Program-made: the position numbers and the translations under genes
Source of the DNA: Helicobacter pylori
Lineage (GTDB): Bacteria; Campylobacterota; Campylobacteria; Campylobacterales; Helicobacteraceae
Reading direction: 5' to 3'
Length of the DNA stretch: 64,000 bases
Assembly (NCBI RefSeq): GCF_030062585.1
Contig: NZ_CP071935.1
Location: 1,194,627-1,258,626 of the forward strand
Shown: one piece after another, positions 27,770-37,635 of the stretch
Layout: each line of letters starts with the position of its first letter
How positions within the stretch are numbered: the stretch's first letter is position 1
The notes under the pieces: model-generated
Seen by the model: the letters and a program-made list of their open reading frames with translations, nothing else
Databases searched by the model: none
What the model was told of the DNA's origin: nothing

Positions 27770-28951
27770 TTAATGTTTGATAAATGCAAGCAATTCGTTT
27801 AAATCATGCCCGTTTTCTAAAAAACGCGCCACGCCTAAATTTTTGTAATCTAAAAGAGCACCTAACAGATCCTCTTTTTGAACGATTTTATAAGGCTTGA
27901 TTAATTCAAACAACGCCACCTGGTTGAAAAGATACTCCCCTGTGATTAGGCGTGCATTAAAAAACGCCGGCTCTAAAGGGTTATGCCCCCCCATTTTGAC
28001 AAACGAACCCCCCAAAATGACAATGTCTGCGATCGCATAGAAGTTATTCAATTCCCCCAAGCTATCCACTAGCAAAATATCGCATTCCACAAAACCTTTT
28101 GAAGAAAAACACTCCCAACTAAAAGGCGTCGTTTTTAAAATATCTTGCAACAAATTCCGCACGCTTTTAAAACGCTCCGGGTGGCGCGGCACAACAATTA
28201 GCTTTGCGTTCTTATGCGTCTTTTTGAACTCCAAAAACGCTTTTAACCCCAATTCCTCCTCGCCCTCATGCGTGCTGGCTAAAACAATGTTTAAAGCGCT
28301 TGGGTTTTTAGGGTAAAACGAAGTGATCACAGGCTTTGAAAAACGCTTGATATTCAAAAAATCCACCACTTTTTTAGCCCCTAGATTCAACAAGCGCTTT
28401 TGATCGTCCTTGCTTTGCGCTAAGATCAAATCAATGCGTTTGAATAAAAGCGCATAAAAGAAAGAAAAACGCTGATACTTAGAGTAAGAGCGAACGCTGA
28501 TCCTAGCGTTAATGAGCATGGTTTTTGCCCCTAATTTTTGAGCCGTATCAAACACATTAAACCACAATTCCGCTTCTGTAACCACCAAAGTTTTCAAGCG
28601 TTTTAAGTTTTTTTTCCATGCGAATAATAAAGTTTCAAAAGGCAGGTAACGCACTTCTATGTGTTGAGAGCGCTGATAAGTTTGAGCGGCTAATTCAAAG
28701 CCGGTATTAGTGGTAACGCTGATTAAAATCGGCTCTTTTAAAGCTTGAATGATTGGCTCTAAGGATTTGACCTCCCCATAAGAACATGCATGGAACCAAA
28801 AAACCGGCTCGCTTTTTAAAAGATTGTCTTTGAGAAAAAAACGAGCCTTTAAAGAATGGCGGTATTTTTCTTTAAAACTCAAAAAGAAGATGAAAGGTGC
28901 ACCAAAAAGATGCCCCAAAGTTAACAATAAAAGGTAGAAAAACTTAAACAA
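27770..28951 (-). CDS. waaA: 3-deoxy-D-manno-octulosonic acid transferase
   Basis: 393 residues, beginning with TTG 28951 immediately after the flgZ stop codon; no ATG is available. N-terminal membrane anchor (KFFYLLLLTLGHLFGAPF), then the glycosyltransferase GT-B folds with FHACSYGEVKSLEPII, VVTEAELWFN and GGSFVKMGGHNPLEPAF. It adds KDO to lipid A precursor in lipopolysaccharide synthesis on the inner face of the inner membrane. The direct abutment suggests coupling to flgZ. Confidence 0.94.
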   Translation of the reverse strand: MFKFFYLLLLTLGHLFGAPFIFFLSFKEKYRHSLKARFFLKDNLLKSEPVFWFHACSYGEVKSLEPIIQALKEPILISVTTNTGFELAAQTYQRSQHIEVRYLPFETLLFAWKKNLKRLKTLVVTEAELWFNVFDTAQKLGAKTMLINARISVRSYSKYQRFSFFYALLFKRIDLILAQSKDDQKRLLNLGAKKVVDFLNIKRFSKPVITSFYPKNPSALNIVLASTHEGEEELGLKAFLEFKKTHKNAKLIVVPRHPERFKSVRNLLQDILKTTPFSWECFSSKGFVECDILLVDSLGELNNFYAIADIVILGGSFVKMGGHNPLEPAFFNARLITGEYLFNQVALFELIKPYKIVQKEDLLGALLDYKNLGVARFLENGHDLNELLAFIKH

Positions 28952-29731
28952 TCAAACGGATTCTTGGCTTTCTTTTTGTTGGTTTTCTTCTTGGCTTTCT
29001 TTTGGAGGTTGAGCGTTACTTTCATACGCGCCCTCAGCGTATAAAATACGGCCGCAATACGGGCAAGTGATCATATCCCCACTCGTTAGCACTTCGGTAT
29101 AAATCTTATCATTCAATCTAATAAAACAACCCCCACAAGCCTGTTTTTTGATCGTTACAATGCTCGTGTTTTTCGCCCATCTTCTGATCCTTTCATAAAA
29201 GCTATAGATTTTAGGCTCGGTTTTTTCCACGAGTTCTTCTTTCTTTTTGAAGATGATCTGTTGGGTTTCTTTGATGTTTTTGATTTCGTTTTCCACTAAG
29301 TTTTCCAATTCCAACGCTAATTTTTCAAGCTCTAGCATTTCTTTTTTCAAAGCTTCTTGTTTTTCGCTTTTGCGCTTGATTTCATTTTGCAAATTTTCAA
29401 TTTCTCTGTTGGCTTGGTTGGATCGTTCTTTAGCAATATCTTCTTCAATGTTTAAAGATCGCAATTCCCTTTCGGATTTGATCTCGCTCATTTTCTTTTG
29501 GATACTGGCGATTTTAGCGTTCGTGTCTTGTAAGGTTTGCTCGTTTTTAGAAACCTGCAATTTTAGGGCTAATTTTTCTTCTTCCAGATTCAAAATCGCT
29601 TTATTTTTAGCTTCTTTATCATTCAAGGCTTTATCCAAGTCTTTTCGTTTTTCTCTGATCAACGGCTCTAAAGAGTCAATTTCTTTATCCAAATGCGAAA
29701 TTTCAATCAATTGTTTGAGGTGGGTGTTCAT
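28952..29731 (-). CDS. flgZ: FlgZ (HP0958), RpoN chaperone and flaA mRNA-binding protein
   Basis: 259 residues: a long coiled-coil hairpin (about 5-170, Lys/Glu/Leu rich) and a C-terminal zinc ribbon with CGGC and CPYC about 30 residues apart (about 198-230), then a Gln/Glu-rich tail (KESQEENQQKESQES). In H. pylori this protein is known to stabilise sigma-54 (RpoN) and to act on flagellin mRNA, so it is needed for motility. It is between nif3 and waaA in the minus-strand run. Confidence 0.9.
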   Translation of the reverse strand: MNTHLKQLIEISHLDKEIDSLEPLIREKRKDLDKALNDKEAKNKAILNLEEEKLALKLQVSKNEQTLQDTNAKIASIQKKMSEIKSERELRSLNIEEDIAKERSNQANREIENLQNEIKRKSEKQEALKKEMLELEKLALELENLVENEIKNIKETQQIIFKKKEELVEKTEPKIYSFYERIRRWAKNTSIVTIKKQACGGCFIRLNDKIYTEVLTSGDMITCPYCGRILYAEGAYESNAQPPKESQEENQQKESQESV

Positions 29732-29740
29732 CGCTTTCCT

Positions 29741-30472
29741 TTAAATGATTTGCAAGGGGTTTTTAAAATTCTCTATTTTAACCAAATAATTGAAAGAATG
29801 CAAAATTTCAGCCACAATCAGTGCAAAACCCCTTTCGCTATAATAATGCGTGGCGTCAATCAAGCTTATCCCTAAAGATTGAGCGATCATGGCGTCATGG
29901 TATTTCACATCGCCTGTAATCAAACAGCTTTGCGCTTTTAAAGAAGAAAACATGGACGCCCCCGATCCGCACACAAACGCTAAATCTTTAATCATTTGAG
30001 AACTTTTGACGCATGCTAATTGTCCCACCCCTAAAGAAGATTTAATCCTTTCTACAAGCGCATCAAATTCTATATTAGCGTTTTCTTTCACTAACATAAG
30101 GCCTTTTTCCATCAAGCCATCAAACCCTAAAAGCGCGTGCGCGAAATGCTTGTTTAAATGCGTTTTGTCAAAATTCGTGTGCATGCTGATGACTGAAATG
30201 TTTTTTTGGATTAAGATTTTTAAAATATTCCCCGGATAAGCCTCATAATTTAGCGTTTTTAAGGGCTTGAAAATTAAAGGGTGGTGCGTGATGATTAGGG
30301 CGTTTTGTGGCGCGTTTAGAGCGATTTGAAGCGTGATTTCTAAGCATGCGATAATCTCGCTAAACTCGCTATTTCCACTCCCCACATTCAACCCGCTATT
30401 ATCCCACAATTCTTGGAGTTCAAAAGGCGAAAGGCGGTTCAAAACTCCCAACACTTCCTTAACTAACGCCAT
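29741..30472 (-). CDS. NIF3/YbgI-type dinuclear metal protein
   Basis: 243 residues. ITHHPLIFKPLKTLN carries the two metal histidines of the NIF3 family, with MHTNFDKTHLNKHFAHALLG and, near the C-terminus, DATHYYSERGFALIVAEIL. Sometimes annotated as GTP cyclohydrolase type 2, but the cellular role of the family is uncertain. It starts 1 base after the glyQ stop. Confidence 0.88.
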   Translation of the reverse strand: MALVKEVLGVLNRLSPFELQELWDNSGLNVGSGNSEFSEIIACLEITLQIALNAPQNALIITHHPLIFKPLKTLNYEAYPGNILKILIQKNISVISMHTNFDKTHLNKHFAHALLGFDGLMEKGLMLVKENANIEFDALVERIKSSLGVGQLACVKSSQMIKDLAFVCGSGASMFSSLKAQSCLITGDVKYHDAMIAQSLGISLIDATHYYSERGFALIVAEILHSFNYLVKIENFKNPLQII

Positions 30473-30473
30473 T

Positions 30474-31370
30474 TTAAGCCTTTATTAGAGCGTTTTTTAA
30501 ACGCTCTTCTCTTTCTTCTTCTTGCTCTTTATAAAGAACGGCACACCCTTTGGCTAAATCCCTGATTTGTAAAATATAATTTTGCCTTTCAGCCACCGAA
30601 ATCGCTTTTCTGGCGTCTAAAATATTGAAAAAATGCGAGCATAGCATCACCAAATCATAAGCTGGTAAGGGGAGCTTGTTTTTTAAGCAATGCAAGGCTT
30701 CGGCTTGAGCGTTTTTAAACATTTCTAATAGCCTTGTTACGCTCGCTACTTCAAAATGATACTTGCTAAATTCGTATTCGCTTTCTAAATGCACTTGCGC
30801 ATAACGCACGCTGTCATGATTGTTTTTAGCCCATTCAATCTCTAGGATATTTCCCACTTTTTGCACATACATCGCTAATCTTTCTAAGCCGTAAGTGATT
30901 TCCACAGGGATAGGGCTGCAAGGAATGCCCCCCACTTGCTGGAAATAAGTGAATTGCGTAACTTCCATGCCATCAAGCCACACTTCCCAACCAAGCCCCC
31001 ATGCCCCTAAAGTCGGACTCTCCCAATTGTCTTCTACAAATCGTATGTCATGCTCATTAAGGTTTATCCCTAACACTTCTAAGCTTTTTAAATAGAGTTC
31101 CTGGATATTAGAAGGGCTGGGCTTGATGACTACTTGGAATTGGTAATAACTCCCCAAGCGGTTAGGGTTTTCCCCATAGCGCCCATCAGTAGGCCTTCTA
31201 GAGGGCGCGACATACGCCACATTCCACGGCTTTTTATCCAAACTCCTTAAAAGCGTGGCCGGGTGGAATGTCCCAGCTCCTGCAGGAATATCATAAGGCT
31301 GGATCACCAAACAGCCTTGATCTTTCCAATACTCTTGTAATTTTAATAATAAACTTGAAAAATCTTGCAT
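30474..31370 (-). CDS. glyQ: Glycyl-tRNA synthetase alpha subunit
   Basis: 298 residues, typical size. The class II core is recognisable from [40 protein letters not shown] and [12 protein letters not shown]. It forms the alpha2beta2 enzyme with GlyS, which lies 13 kb away at 43871-45976. It is between gpsA (upstream in transcription, 13 bases) and nif3. Confidence 0.97.
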   Translation of the reverse strand: MQDFSSLLLKLQEYWKDQGCLVIQPYDIPAGAGTFHPATLLRSLDKKPWNVAYVAPSRRPTDGRYGENPNRLGSYYQFQVVIKPSPSNIQELYLKSLEVLGINLNEHDIRFVEDNWESPTLGAWGLGWEVWLDGMEVTQFTYFQQVGGIPCSPIPVEITYGLERLAMYVQKVGNILEIEWAKNNHDSVRYAQVHLESEYEFSKYHFEVASVTRLLEMFKNAQAEALHCLKNKLPLPAYDLVMLCSHFFNILDARKAISVAERQNYILQIRDLAKGCAVLYKEQEEEREERLKNALIKA

Positions 31371-31383
31371 GCTCTCTTTCCTT

Positions 31384-32322
31384 TTAAGCGCGTCTGATCA
31401 AATCGTTCATGCTCTCTAGCACACTCTTACCCTTTAAAAGCAAGGCTAATTCGCTCGCAATGGGCGTGTAAATGCCGTATTTTCTAGCGATTTCCACAAT
31501 AGCGTTGGTCGTTTTCACCCCTTCAGCCACTTCGCCCAATTCTTCTAAAACCACCTCTAAAGGCTTGTTTTGGGCTAGCCCCAAACCCACACGATAATTC
31601 CTAGATAAAATAGAATTAGCGGTTAAAAACAAATCCCCAGCCCCAGAAAGCCCTAAAAAAGTCTCTGTCTTGCCCCCAAAGAACGCCCCAAAGCGTTGCA
31701 TTTCCACTAAACCCCTAGATAATAAACTCGCTTTAGCGCTATTACCTAATTTCAAGCCATCACAAACCCCCCCAGCAATGGCTATCACATTTTTATACGC
31801 ACCAGCGATTTCACCCCCTATGATGTCTTGTTGGGCGTAGGCTCTGATAAAAGAGGGGGTTTTATTGGCAAATTCTAGCGCTAAAGCCTGATTATTGGAA
31901 TGAATGACTAGCGCGCAAGGCAAGCCTTGAATGATTTCAGCCGCAAAACTCGGGCCCGCTAAAAAACACAAAGAATTAGGATCGATAAAATCCTTTGCGA
32001 TCTCGCTCACAAACGCCTTATTTAAAACCTCTATCCCTTTAGAAGCGATTAAAACCTTAGCGTTTTTGGGTAAAGAAGCGTTTTGAAACCATTCCCTTAG
32101 ATGCTGCACGCTAATAGCGATAACATAGAGCGCTGCTTTTAAGCCTCTTTGTAAATCCACTTGCTCTATGGGGGCAGAACCTTTAGAGATTAAAGCGTCA
32201 TTGAGCTTTTTTAGCGGCTCGTTTAGATCGCGCCTTGAAATGATTTTGACTTCATTCTTTTCTCCAAAAGCAAAGGCTAAAGCCCTCCCCCACGCCCCGC
32301 CACCAAATACTGCAATTTCCAT
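31384..32322 (-). CDS. gpsA: Glycerol-3-phosphate dehydrogenase [NAD(P)+]
   Basis: 312 residues from ATG 32322 (AGGAA seven bases upstream); a longer in-frame start exists but adds a non-family extension. N-terminal Rossmann motif [13 protein letters not shown], then [19 protein letters not shown], the catalytic lysine region [16 protein letters not shown] and [11 protein letters not shown]. It makes sn-glycerol 3-phosphate for phospholipids. It heads the run gpsA-glyQ-nif3-flgZ-waaA. Confidence 0.95.
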   Translation of the reverse strand: MEIAVFGGGAWGRALAFAFGEKNEVKIISRRDLNEPLKKLNDALISKGSAPIEQVDLQRGLKAALYVIAISVQHLREWFQNASLPKNAKVLIASKGIEVLNKAFVSEIAKDFIDPNSLCFLAGPSFAAEIIQGLPCALVIHSNNQALALEFANKTPSFIRAYAQQDIIGGEIAGAYKNVIAIAGGVCDGLKLGNSAKASLLSRGLVEMQRFGAFFGGKTETFLGLSGAGDLFLTANSILSRNYRVGLGLAQNKPLEVVLEELGEVAEGVKTTNAIVEIARKYGIYTPIASELALLLKGKSVLESMNDLIRRA

Positions 32323-32351
32323 TAAATTCCTAATCTCATTGATTGTAAAAC

Positions 32352-32460
32352 TCACCATTTTACAATAATAAGTTTAAAATAGCCCTTACATTCAAAACGC
32401 TGTCTTTGATTAAAAATAGGGTAGTAAAAATCAGAAATCTCTTTCACGCTCTGATCTAAA
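32352..32460 (-). pseudogene. Out-of-frame tail of the dynamin-like gene cluster
   Basis: Directly after the stop of the 634-residue GTPase, a different frame reads GDLDQSVKEISDFYYPIFNQ then [17 protein letters not shown] and stops at TGA 32352-32354, 30 bases before gpsA. Its protein-like composition and neat stop suggest the original C-terminus of the GTPase, cut off by a frameshift near 32465-32480. Confidence 0.4.
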
Positions 32461-33021
32461 TCACCGCCGTTTTGTTCTCCTCCACTCCCGCAAATTATTT
32501 TGAAGCTCCTCATTGTTTAAGGACTCTTGATAATATTCTTCGTTTGTTTCCTTATATTCTTTAAGTATTGACAAATTTGCTAAAGAATAGTCTAGTTGGA
32601 TCAATTCATTATCTTCATCCATCCAATCTCTACATTCTTGGATTTCTTCTTGGCTCAAATCATACCAATCTAAACGAAACATGCACCAATCCCTAAAATA
32701 CAGCACCATTTCTTTGATTTCTTCAAACTCTCGGCGGTTTATTTCTTCCGGTGTGTTTTTTAAATCCCTCCACTCCCGCAAATCGTTTTGAAGCTTCTCA
32801 TCGTTTAAGGACTCTTGATAGTCTTCGTTTTCTTTTTCTTTAAATTCCCTAAGCGTTTGCAAATTTTCTAAAGAGTAGTGCAGTTGAAGAAAATCATTAA
32901 AATAATCTGTTCTCTCTTCTTCTCTTTGGATCTCTCCTTCACTCAATTCAAGCAAATCCAAATAAAACAAACTGCAATCCCTAAAATACAGCGCCATTTT
33001 TTTGATTTCTTCAAATTCCCT
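32461..33021 (-). repeat. Tandem duplication of a 96-residue segment in GTPase C
   Basis: Two diverged copies: one begins at 33021 (residue 449, REFEEIKKMALYFRD) and the next at 32733 (residue 545, REFEEIKEMVLYFRDW), an exact 288-base spacing. Both share LQ/IQLxYSLxNL, YQESLN and LREWR at matching places. The second copy is about 90 residues because the protein ends. The copies have diverged enough that this is not a recent slip. Confidence 0.85.
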
Positions 33022-34365
33022 GTAGTTTGCTTCATCGTCCTCTTCGTCGTCGTTTTGTTCTTTGTATTTTTCCCAAGTGAAAGCGCTCACACGATCAAAG
33101 ACTTTATCAATACTTTCTTTAAACAAGTCAATCACTTCGTTCAATCGCGCTAAATTCTCTTTTTTGGCTTTCTCTTGCTCAGAAAATTCTTTTTTGAGCG
33201 AATGAATTTTATTAAAGGTAGCATCGTTGTTGAAATCGTCAAAGCCCTTTTGCATCAAATCCAGTTTGACAGAATGCAAAGCCTTTTGGTAGCGTTTGAA
33301 TCGGTTAGCGTCTTGCTCAATAGCCTTTTCATACGCCAAACACACCTCGTATAAAGATTCTAAAATTTCGTTTTGTTTCTCGCTCCTTTGATTTAACTTC
33401 ATTAAAAATTTCTCAAGCGAGTTAAAAACTTTGCTTTTTTCGCTGAGTTCTTTATATTCTTGATACCTTGTAGCGCTATAAGCGCCAATCCCTAAAAATT
33501 CAATGCCATTATCTTTTAAAGTTTCTCTAATTTTAATAGCGACTTCTTCTAATTGGCTTTTGGTGCGCATATCAGCCCTACTCAATACGATAAAAACCTG
33601 CTTGCCCTCTTCTTCGTATAATTCTTGCAAAAACTCTAAATCATCTTTATGAAGATCCCCACACTCGCAACTAACGAGCCATAAAATGTGTTTGGCGTGC
33701 TTTAGGGATTCTTTAGAGGCTTCTTTGTCCCCACCCGTATAGCCTTGATTGGCGGGGTTATAGCCAGGCGTGTCTATGAAGCATAAAAATTCAAAAGGCA
33801 CACTAGGAGCGCTCAAAAGCATGAAAGGCATGATTTCTTTGAGATTAAAACCAAGGGAGTCTAAAAACTGATGGTTAAAAGCGAGATTAGGTAATTCCAC
33901 CATGCCCCTATTTTGAGAAAACCCCATTAAAACTTCTTTTTTACCCTTTAAGCAATAAGTGGGGATAGCTGTGGTGGGATCTATGTCTTCAGGGAGTTTT
34001 AATTTCAAGCCCAACAAGTTGTTTAAAAAAGTGGATTTTCCCGCGCTAAACCCTCCCCCCACCGCAACGATGGTTTTTTGGAACAAACTAGAGTAGCTCG
34101 CTACTAATTGCAATTCTTTTTTAATTTCTTGGAGCGTTAGTAACGCTATTTCCTTTTCTTTGAGCGAATCCACGCCGCTAGCGAACTCTAAAAACTCGTT
34201 GTCTAAAACGCTCTGGTATTCTTCTAGCCCTTCATTTTCCATTTTAGCGTTTAAAATACAAGCGATCAAATCGTAGCGCTCCTCTAATCCCACCGGCTCT
34301 ATATTGTAGTGGTTTTCAGCTGCGCTATTGTTATTAAAAATGCCATTAAAAAAATTAACGCTCAT
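32461..34365 (-). CDS. Dynamin-like large GTPase C (only complete copy)
   Basis: 634 residues. G1/P-loop GGFSAGKSTFLN (G104 to about 115), switch region DPTTAIPTYC, G3 FIDTPGYNPANQG and G4-type LSRADMRTKS are all intact, followed by a long helical, charged region and a duplicated C-terminal segment. The layout is that of bacterial dynamin-like proteins, which act on membranes as GTP-driven scaffolds; no transmembrane segment is evident. Its ATG shares one base with the stop of the upstream broken paralogue (TAATG), so it was built for coupled translation and may now be under-expressed. The C-terminus may be truncated (see 32352-32460). Confidence 0.82.
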   Translation of the reverse strand: MSVNFFNGIFNNNSAAENHYNIEPVGLEERYDLIACILNAKMENEGLEEYQSVLDNEFLEFASGVDSLKEKEIALLTLQEIKKELQLVASYSSLFQKTIVAVGGGFSAGKSTFLNNLLGLKLKLPEDIDPTTAIPTYCLKGKKEVLMGFSQNRGMVELPNLAFNHQFLDSLGFNLKEIMPFMLLSAPSVPFEFLCFIDTPGYNPANQGYTGGDKEASKESLKHAKHILWLVSCECGDLHKDDLEFLQELYEEEGKQVFIVLSRADMRTKSQLEEVAIKIRETLKDNGIEFLGIGAYSATRYQEYKELSEKSKVFNSLEKFLMKLNQRSEKQNEILESLYEVCLAYEKAIEQDANRFKRYQKALHSVKLDLMQKGFDDFNNDATFNKIHSLKKEFSEQEKAKKENLARLNEVIDLFKESIDKVFDRVSAFTWEKYKEQNDDEEDDEANYREFEEIKKMALYFRDCSLFYLDLLELSEGEIQREEERTDYFNDFLQLHYSLENLQTLREFKEKENEDYQESLNDEKLQNDLREWRDLKNTPEEINRREFEEIKEMVLYFRDWCMFRLDWYDLSQEEIQECRDWMDEDNELIQLDYSLANLSILKEYKETNEEYYQESLNNEELQNNLREWRRTKRR

Positions 34366-36544
34366 TAGATCTCCTTTAAAGCTTGGATTTTTGCGTCTAA
34401 TTGAGCGATGGATTGCACTTTGTTTTGCGCTTGATTGTGCAAGTTTTGCATGTCTTTTTGGAGTTTTGAAAGCACCCCATTAGCAAAATCTTGTTCGCCT
34501 AAATTCTCTCTTAAACCTTGGATATAGCCTTTCACATCTTTTTTAGTCTCAGCTTCAAAATTCCTCACATGATTTTCCACGCTTTGTATGAAAGCATTAG
34601 CTTCATCGCCTTTTAAAAAGCCCGTTTTCCCCCTTATCTCGCCAGGAAGCTTATCGGCATAATCAAACTCTTTAAATTCAATGGAATCTAAAACAGCATC
34701 CACGCTTTTTTTGAAAGCCACCTCATCAATCAAATCATCAGAGATGATTTCGCGCAATTGAGAAAAGACTTTAGCGTAGAGTTCTTTTTTGAAAACGATT
34801 TTAAAAGATTCAACGCTGTCATTCAAAGCGCTTTCGCAGCGTTCATGCATCTCTGTTAAATGATCAAGCACCGCTCCGGCTTTAATGGTTGCTCTTGTGC
34901 GTTCTACTTCATTATAGCCCGCATCATCATCAGCCCACCACAAAAAATTTCTTTTAAAGCTTCCAGAAAGACCGCCTTGCTTCACTCTTTCAATATAATG
35001 CTCTTCTTTCTATTCTTCTCTAGAGCGCGTTTTAGCCGTTCGGATAGCTTTCGTTAAGGTTTCATTCAAGACATCTCTAGTGTTTTTGATGAAATGCAAG
35101 ATAAATTCTTCATACACCCCATCAAACCCTGTTTCAATCTCATTAGAGAGGTTTTGATAAACCACTATTTGCTCTTTGATAGCGCTAATGTCAGCGTTTT
35201 TAACCCTCTTTTTTTCTTCTTCCAAATCTTGCAACAACTGCACTATGAATTTATGGAGGTTGTTCGCTTGGCTCTCTGCATAACTTTGCAATTTTTGAGA
35301 AATGATTTTTTCTTTCTCTTTGGCGGCTTTTTTTAAACGCTCTTCAATCGCGCCCATATTGCTTAAAAAGAGTAAGCTTTCTTTAGACTTATCATCGCTA
35401 CTAAAAGCGTCAGGGTAAGAATCTTTTAAATTCCGTAAGGCATTGTGATACTCTTCTGTTTTTTGGCTTCTTTCCCAAGAAGCTTGGTTGTTAAAGTCTT
35501 TATACATGCTAAAGCAAACCCCTGAAGCCAAAATAACGCCATTTTTGATCGCTTTTTCAAAAACCTCTCGTTGGTTAGGGTAGGTTTGAATCAACGCTCC
35601 CATGATATTATTCAATTGAGATGAAAGGGTTTTTTGCGCGTTTTCTAAGGCTGTGGGGAGGTGGTGGCGAGAGTTTTGCACTTCACTAGGACTGCAAACA
35701 GCGCTATCTGTCTGGCTTGCCACAAAATAAATTTCTTGAAGGCCTTCTTTATTAGAAACCCTGTCAAACAAACTCATATCGCTATCCGTTAAAAACTGAC
35801 CAGAAGGGCTTACAATAAACACCACATCGCAATCTTTCAATAAGGCTTTGGTGCGCTCTTCCCTGGAAGCGATGGGATCATTCACGCCTGGGGTGTCAAT
35901 CACTTCCAAATCTTTAAGATTGGGGTTATTCAAAGAAATTTGCACCGCTTTAGTGTAGGGCATATACTTCCCGTCCGCGCCCACGAATTGGAGCAACTTT
36001 TAATTCAGCTCTTGTAAGTTGTTGGCTTGAATGCGTGGATCCAATTTTTCCGTGTTGATTAGCCCGCTTTTTTCATTCTTTCATATTGATCGTGTGATGA
36101 AACGAGTTTTTCGTCCCCTTTTAATTTATCTTTAGCGATCCTTTCAGCCCTTTTCACTATTTCTTCATCGCTTAAAACCCTCTCTTTGGGCGCTGCTTCA
36201 GGGTTTTTGTTTCTGCTAAACATTTTGCCAAACTTATTTAATCCCTCTTTAGCCCTATTTGAAAGACTCTGTTTTTCTTTTTGTCTTTTGACTTCTTCAC
36301 CAACCATTCTTTGAAATTCCCTTTCATACCTTGCATGTTCGTTTTTAAGCTCTAAAATATCCTTTTGGCTATAAAACTCCACTTGAGCGCTCAGGGTTTT
36401 TGCATATTTTAAAACAGTGAGGCTAGCGGTCATTGGCATTGCCACTTTGGGTAAAACCTCTACACTCTCAAAAATCAAAGCGTTTAAGAGCGAGCTTTTG
36501 CCTGCTTTCACGCGCCCGATGATACCGACTTTAAGATCCCTACC
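34365..36544 (-). pseudogene. Dynamin-like GTPase B, broken by truncation, a frameshift and two nonsense codons
   Basis: Read together, the pieces give one large GTPase of about 720 residues: DLKVGIIGRVKAGKSSLLNA at the 5' end, FVGADGKYMPY, the G3 motif VIDTPGVNDP, FIVSPSGQFLTDSD, then helical tail to LDAKIQALKEI. Lesions: no start codon (in-frame TAA at 36545-36547 only a dozen codons before the P-loop, so the N-terminus is lost); a one-base loss in an A tract (36068-36073) that shifts YERMKKAG out of the frame of LINTEKLDPRIQ; TAA at 36000-36002; TAG at 35010-35012, in frame with both sides. The P-loop itself is intact. Confidence 0.85.
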
Positions 36545-36568
36545 TTAAGTATTGTTGTTCTAGATCGC

Positions 36569-37612
36569 TTAAGCGTTGATCTTGTTTTCTAAGATTTGTT
36601 TTTGATCTTCTAAATCGTTAAGGTGTTTTTCTTTTTCCTTTTGAGCGAGCGCGATTTCTTGTTTTTTATGCGTGATTTCTAGTTCGCACCGATCTTTTAA
36701 ACCTTTTAGGGAATTTTCCAAGCATTCATTAAACAAGCCCGGTAAAACTTTTTTAAGCTTGTATTGAACCTCTGGTATCACTTTGACTTCAATTAAGCTA
36801 TTTTGTAACTGGGAGTTTAAAAACTTCAATCGTTTCAAATACAAAGCGCTAAAAAGCTTTTCAGCGTCTATTGTATCCGCTACTTCTAAAAGGGCGTTAT
36901 TGTCTTTATTGGAATAAATAAGATGCGTTGTCAAATCAAGGTGATCCTGGATTTGCTCTTGAATGTAGCGAGAGATTTCTCCCACTTGCGAAGGCGTTTT
37001 CAAATTCGTTTTACTCAAAATAAAGCTAAGGCCTTTGTCAAACTCTAAAAGGTTTTTTAACTCCCTAACCATGCGTTTAGTAAGGTTGCCCTCTTCTACG
37101 CTTGTGAGGATGACAAAATGCACGCCCCTTTCCAAATATTCCAAAATGGCATGGGTGTGGCTTGAAATAGGGCTATCAAACCCAGGCATATCCACAAACA
37201 CCAAAGGCGCGCTATCTTTTAGCGCTTCATTATTCAAATAAACCTTAAGGTAGGAATACTTCGTGGCATTGTCTTTAATCGCCTCAAAACTTTGCTCATT
37301 CAGTTCAAAACTCTCTGTTTTTTCATCATTGTTTGAAAAAGCCTCTATGCGTTCGTTAGCGCTATAGTGTAATTCAGTGGCTAAAGAAGTCTCTGGCGTG
37401 ATACCGGTAGGCAAAACGCTACTGCCTAAAAAGCGGTTTAATAGCGTGCTTTTCACTGCACTGAAATTCCCCACAATGGGTATCACAAGCTGTTGTTTTT
37501 GAATGCTTGCTAAAAGAGTAGAGCATTCTGTTTTATCAATCTCTACTTCTTTTAAAACTTCTAAAACCTGTTCTAAAAACTCCACAAAATTCGTCTGTGC
37601 GCGTAAAATCAT
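36569..37612 (-). CDS. Dynamin-like GTPase A with altered Walker A motif
   Basis: 347 residues from ATG 37612 (AAGGA upstream). GTPase domain features: G1 region VGNFSAVKSTLLNRFLG, TGITPETSLATE, G3 VDMPGFDSP and LSKTNLKTPSQVGE. The invariant glycine before Lys-Ser of the P-loop is valine (GTG, Val53), so GTP binding is probably impaired. A coiled-coil C-terminus ends ILENKINA. A neighbouring frame continues QRLSDLEQQYLR to TAG 36540-36542, so a one-base loss in the A run at 36585-36588 probably shortened the protein by about 12 residues. It precedes paralogue B by a few bases. Confidence 0.75.
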   Translation of the reverse strand: MILRAQTNFVEFLEQVLEVLKEVEIDKTECSTLLASIQKQQLVIPIVGNFSAVKSTLLNRFLGSSVLPTGITPETSLATELHYSANERIEAFSNNDEKTESFELNEQSFEAIKDNATKYSYLKVYLNNEALKDSAPLVFVDMPGFDSPISSHTHAILEYLERGVHFVILTSVEEGNLTKRMVRELKNLLEFDKGLSFILSKTNLKTPSQVGEISRYIQEQIQDHLDLTTHLIYSNKDNNALLEVADTIDAEKLFSALYLKRLKFLNSQLQNSLIEVKVIPEVQYKLKKVLPGLFNECLENSLKGLKDRCELEITHKKQEIALAQKEKEKHLNDLEDQKQILENKINA

Positions 37613-37635
37613 TACCAATCCTTTAAAATTAAAAA

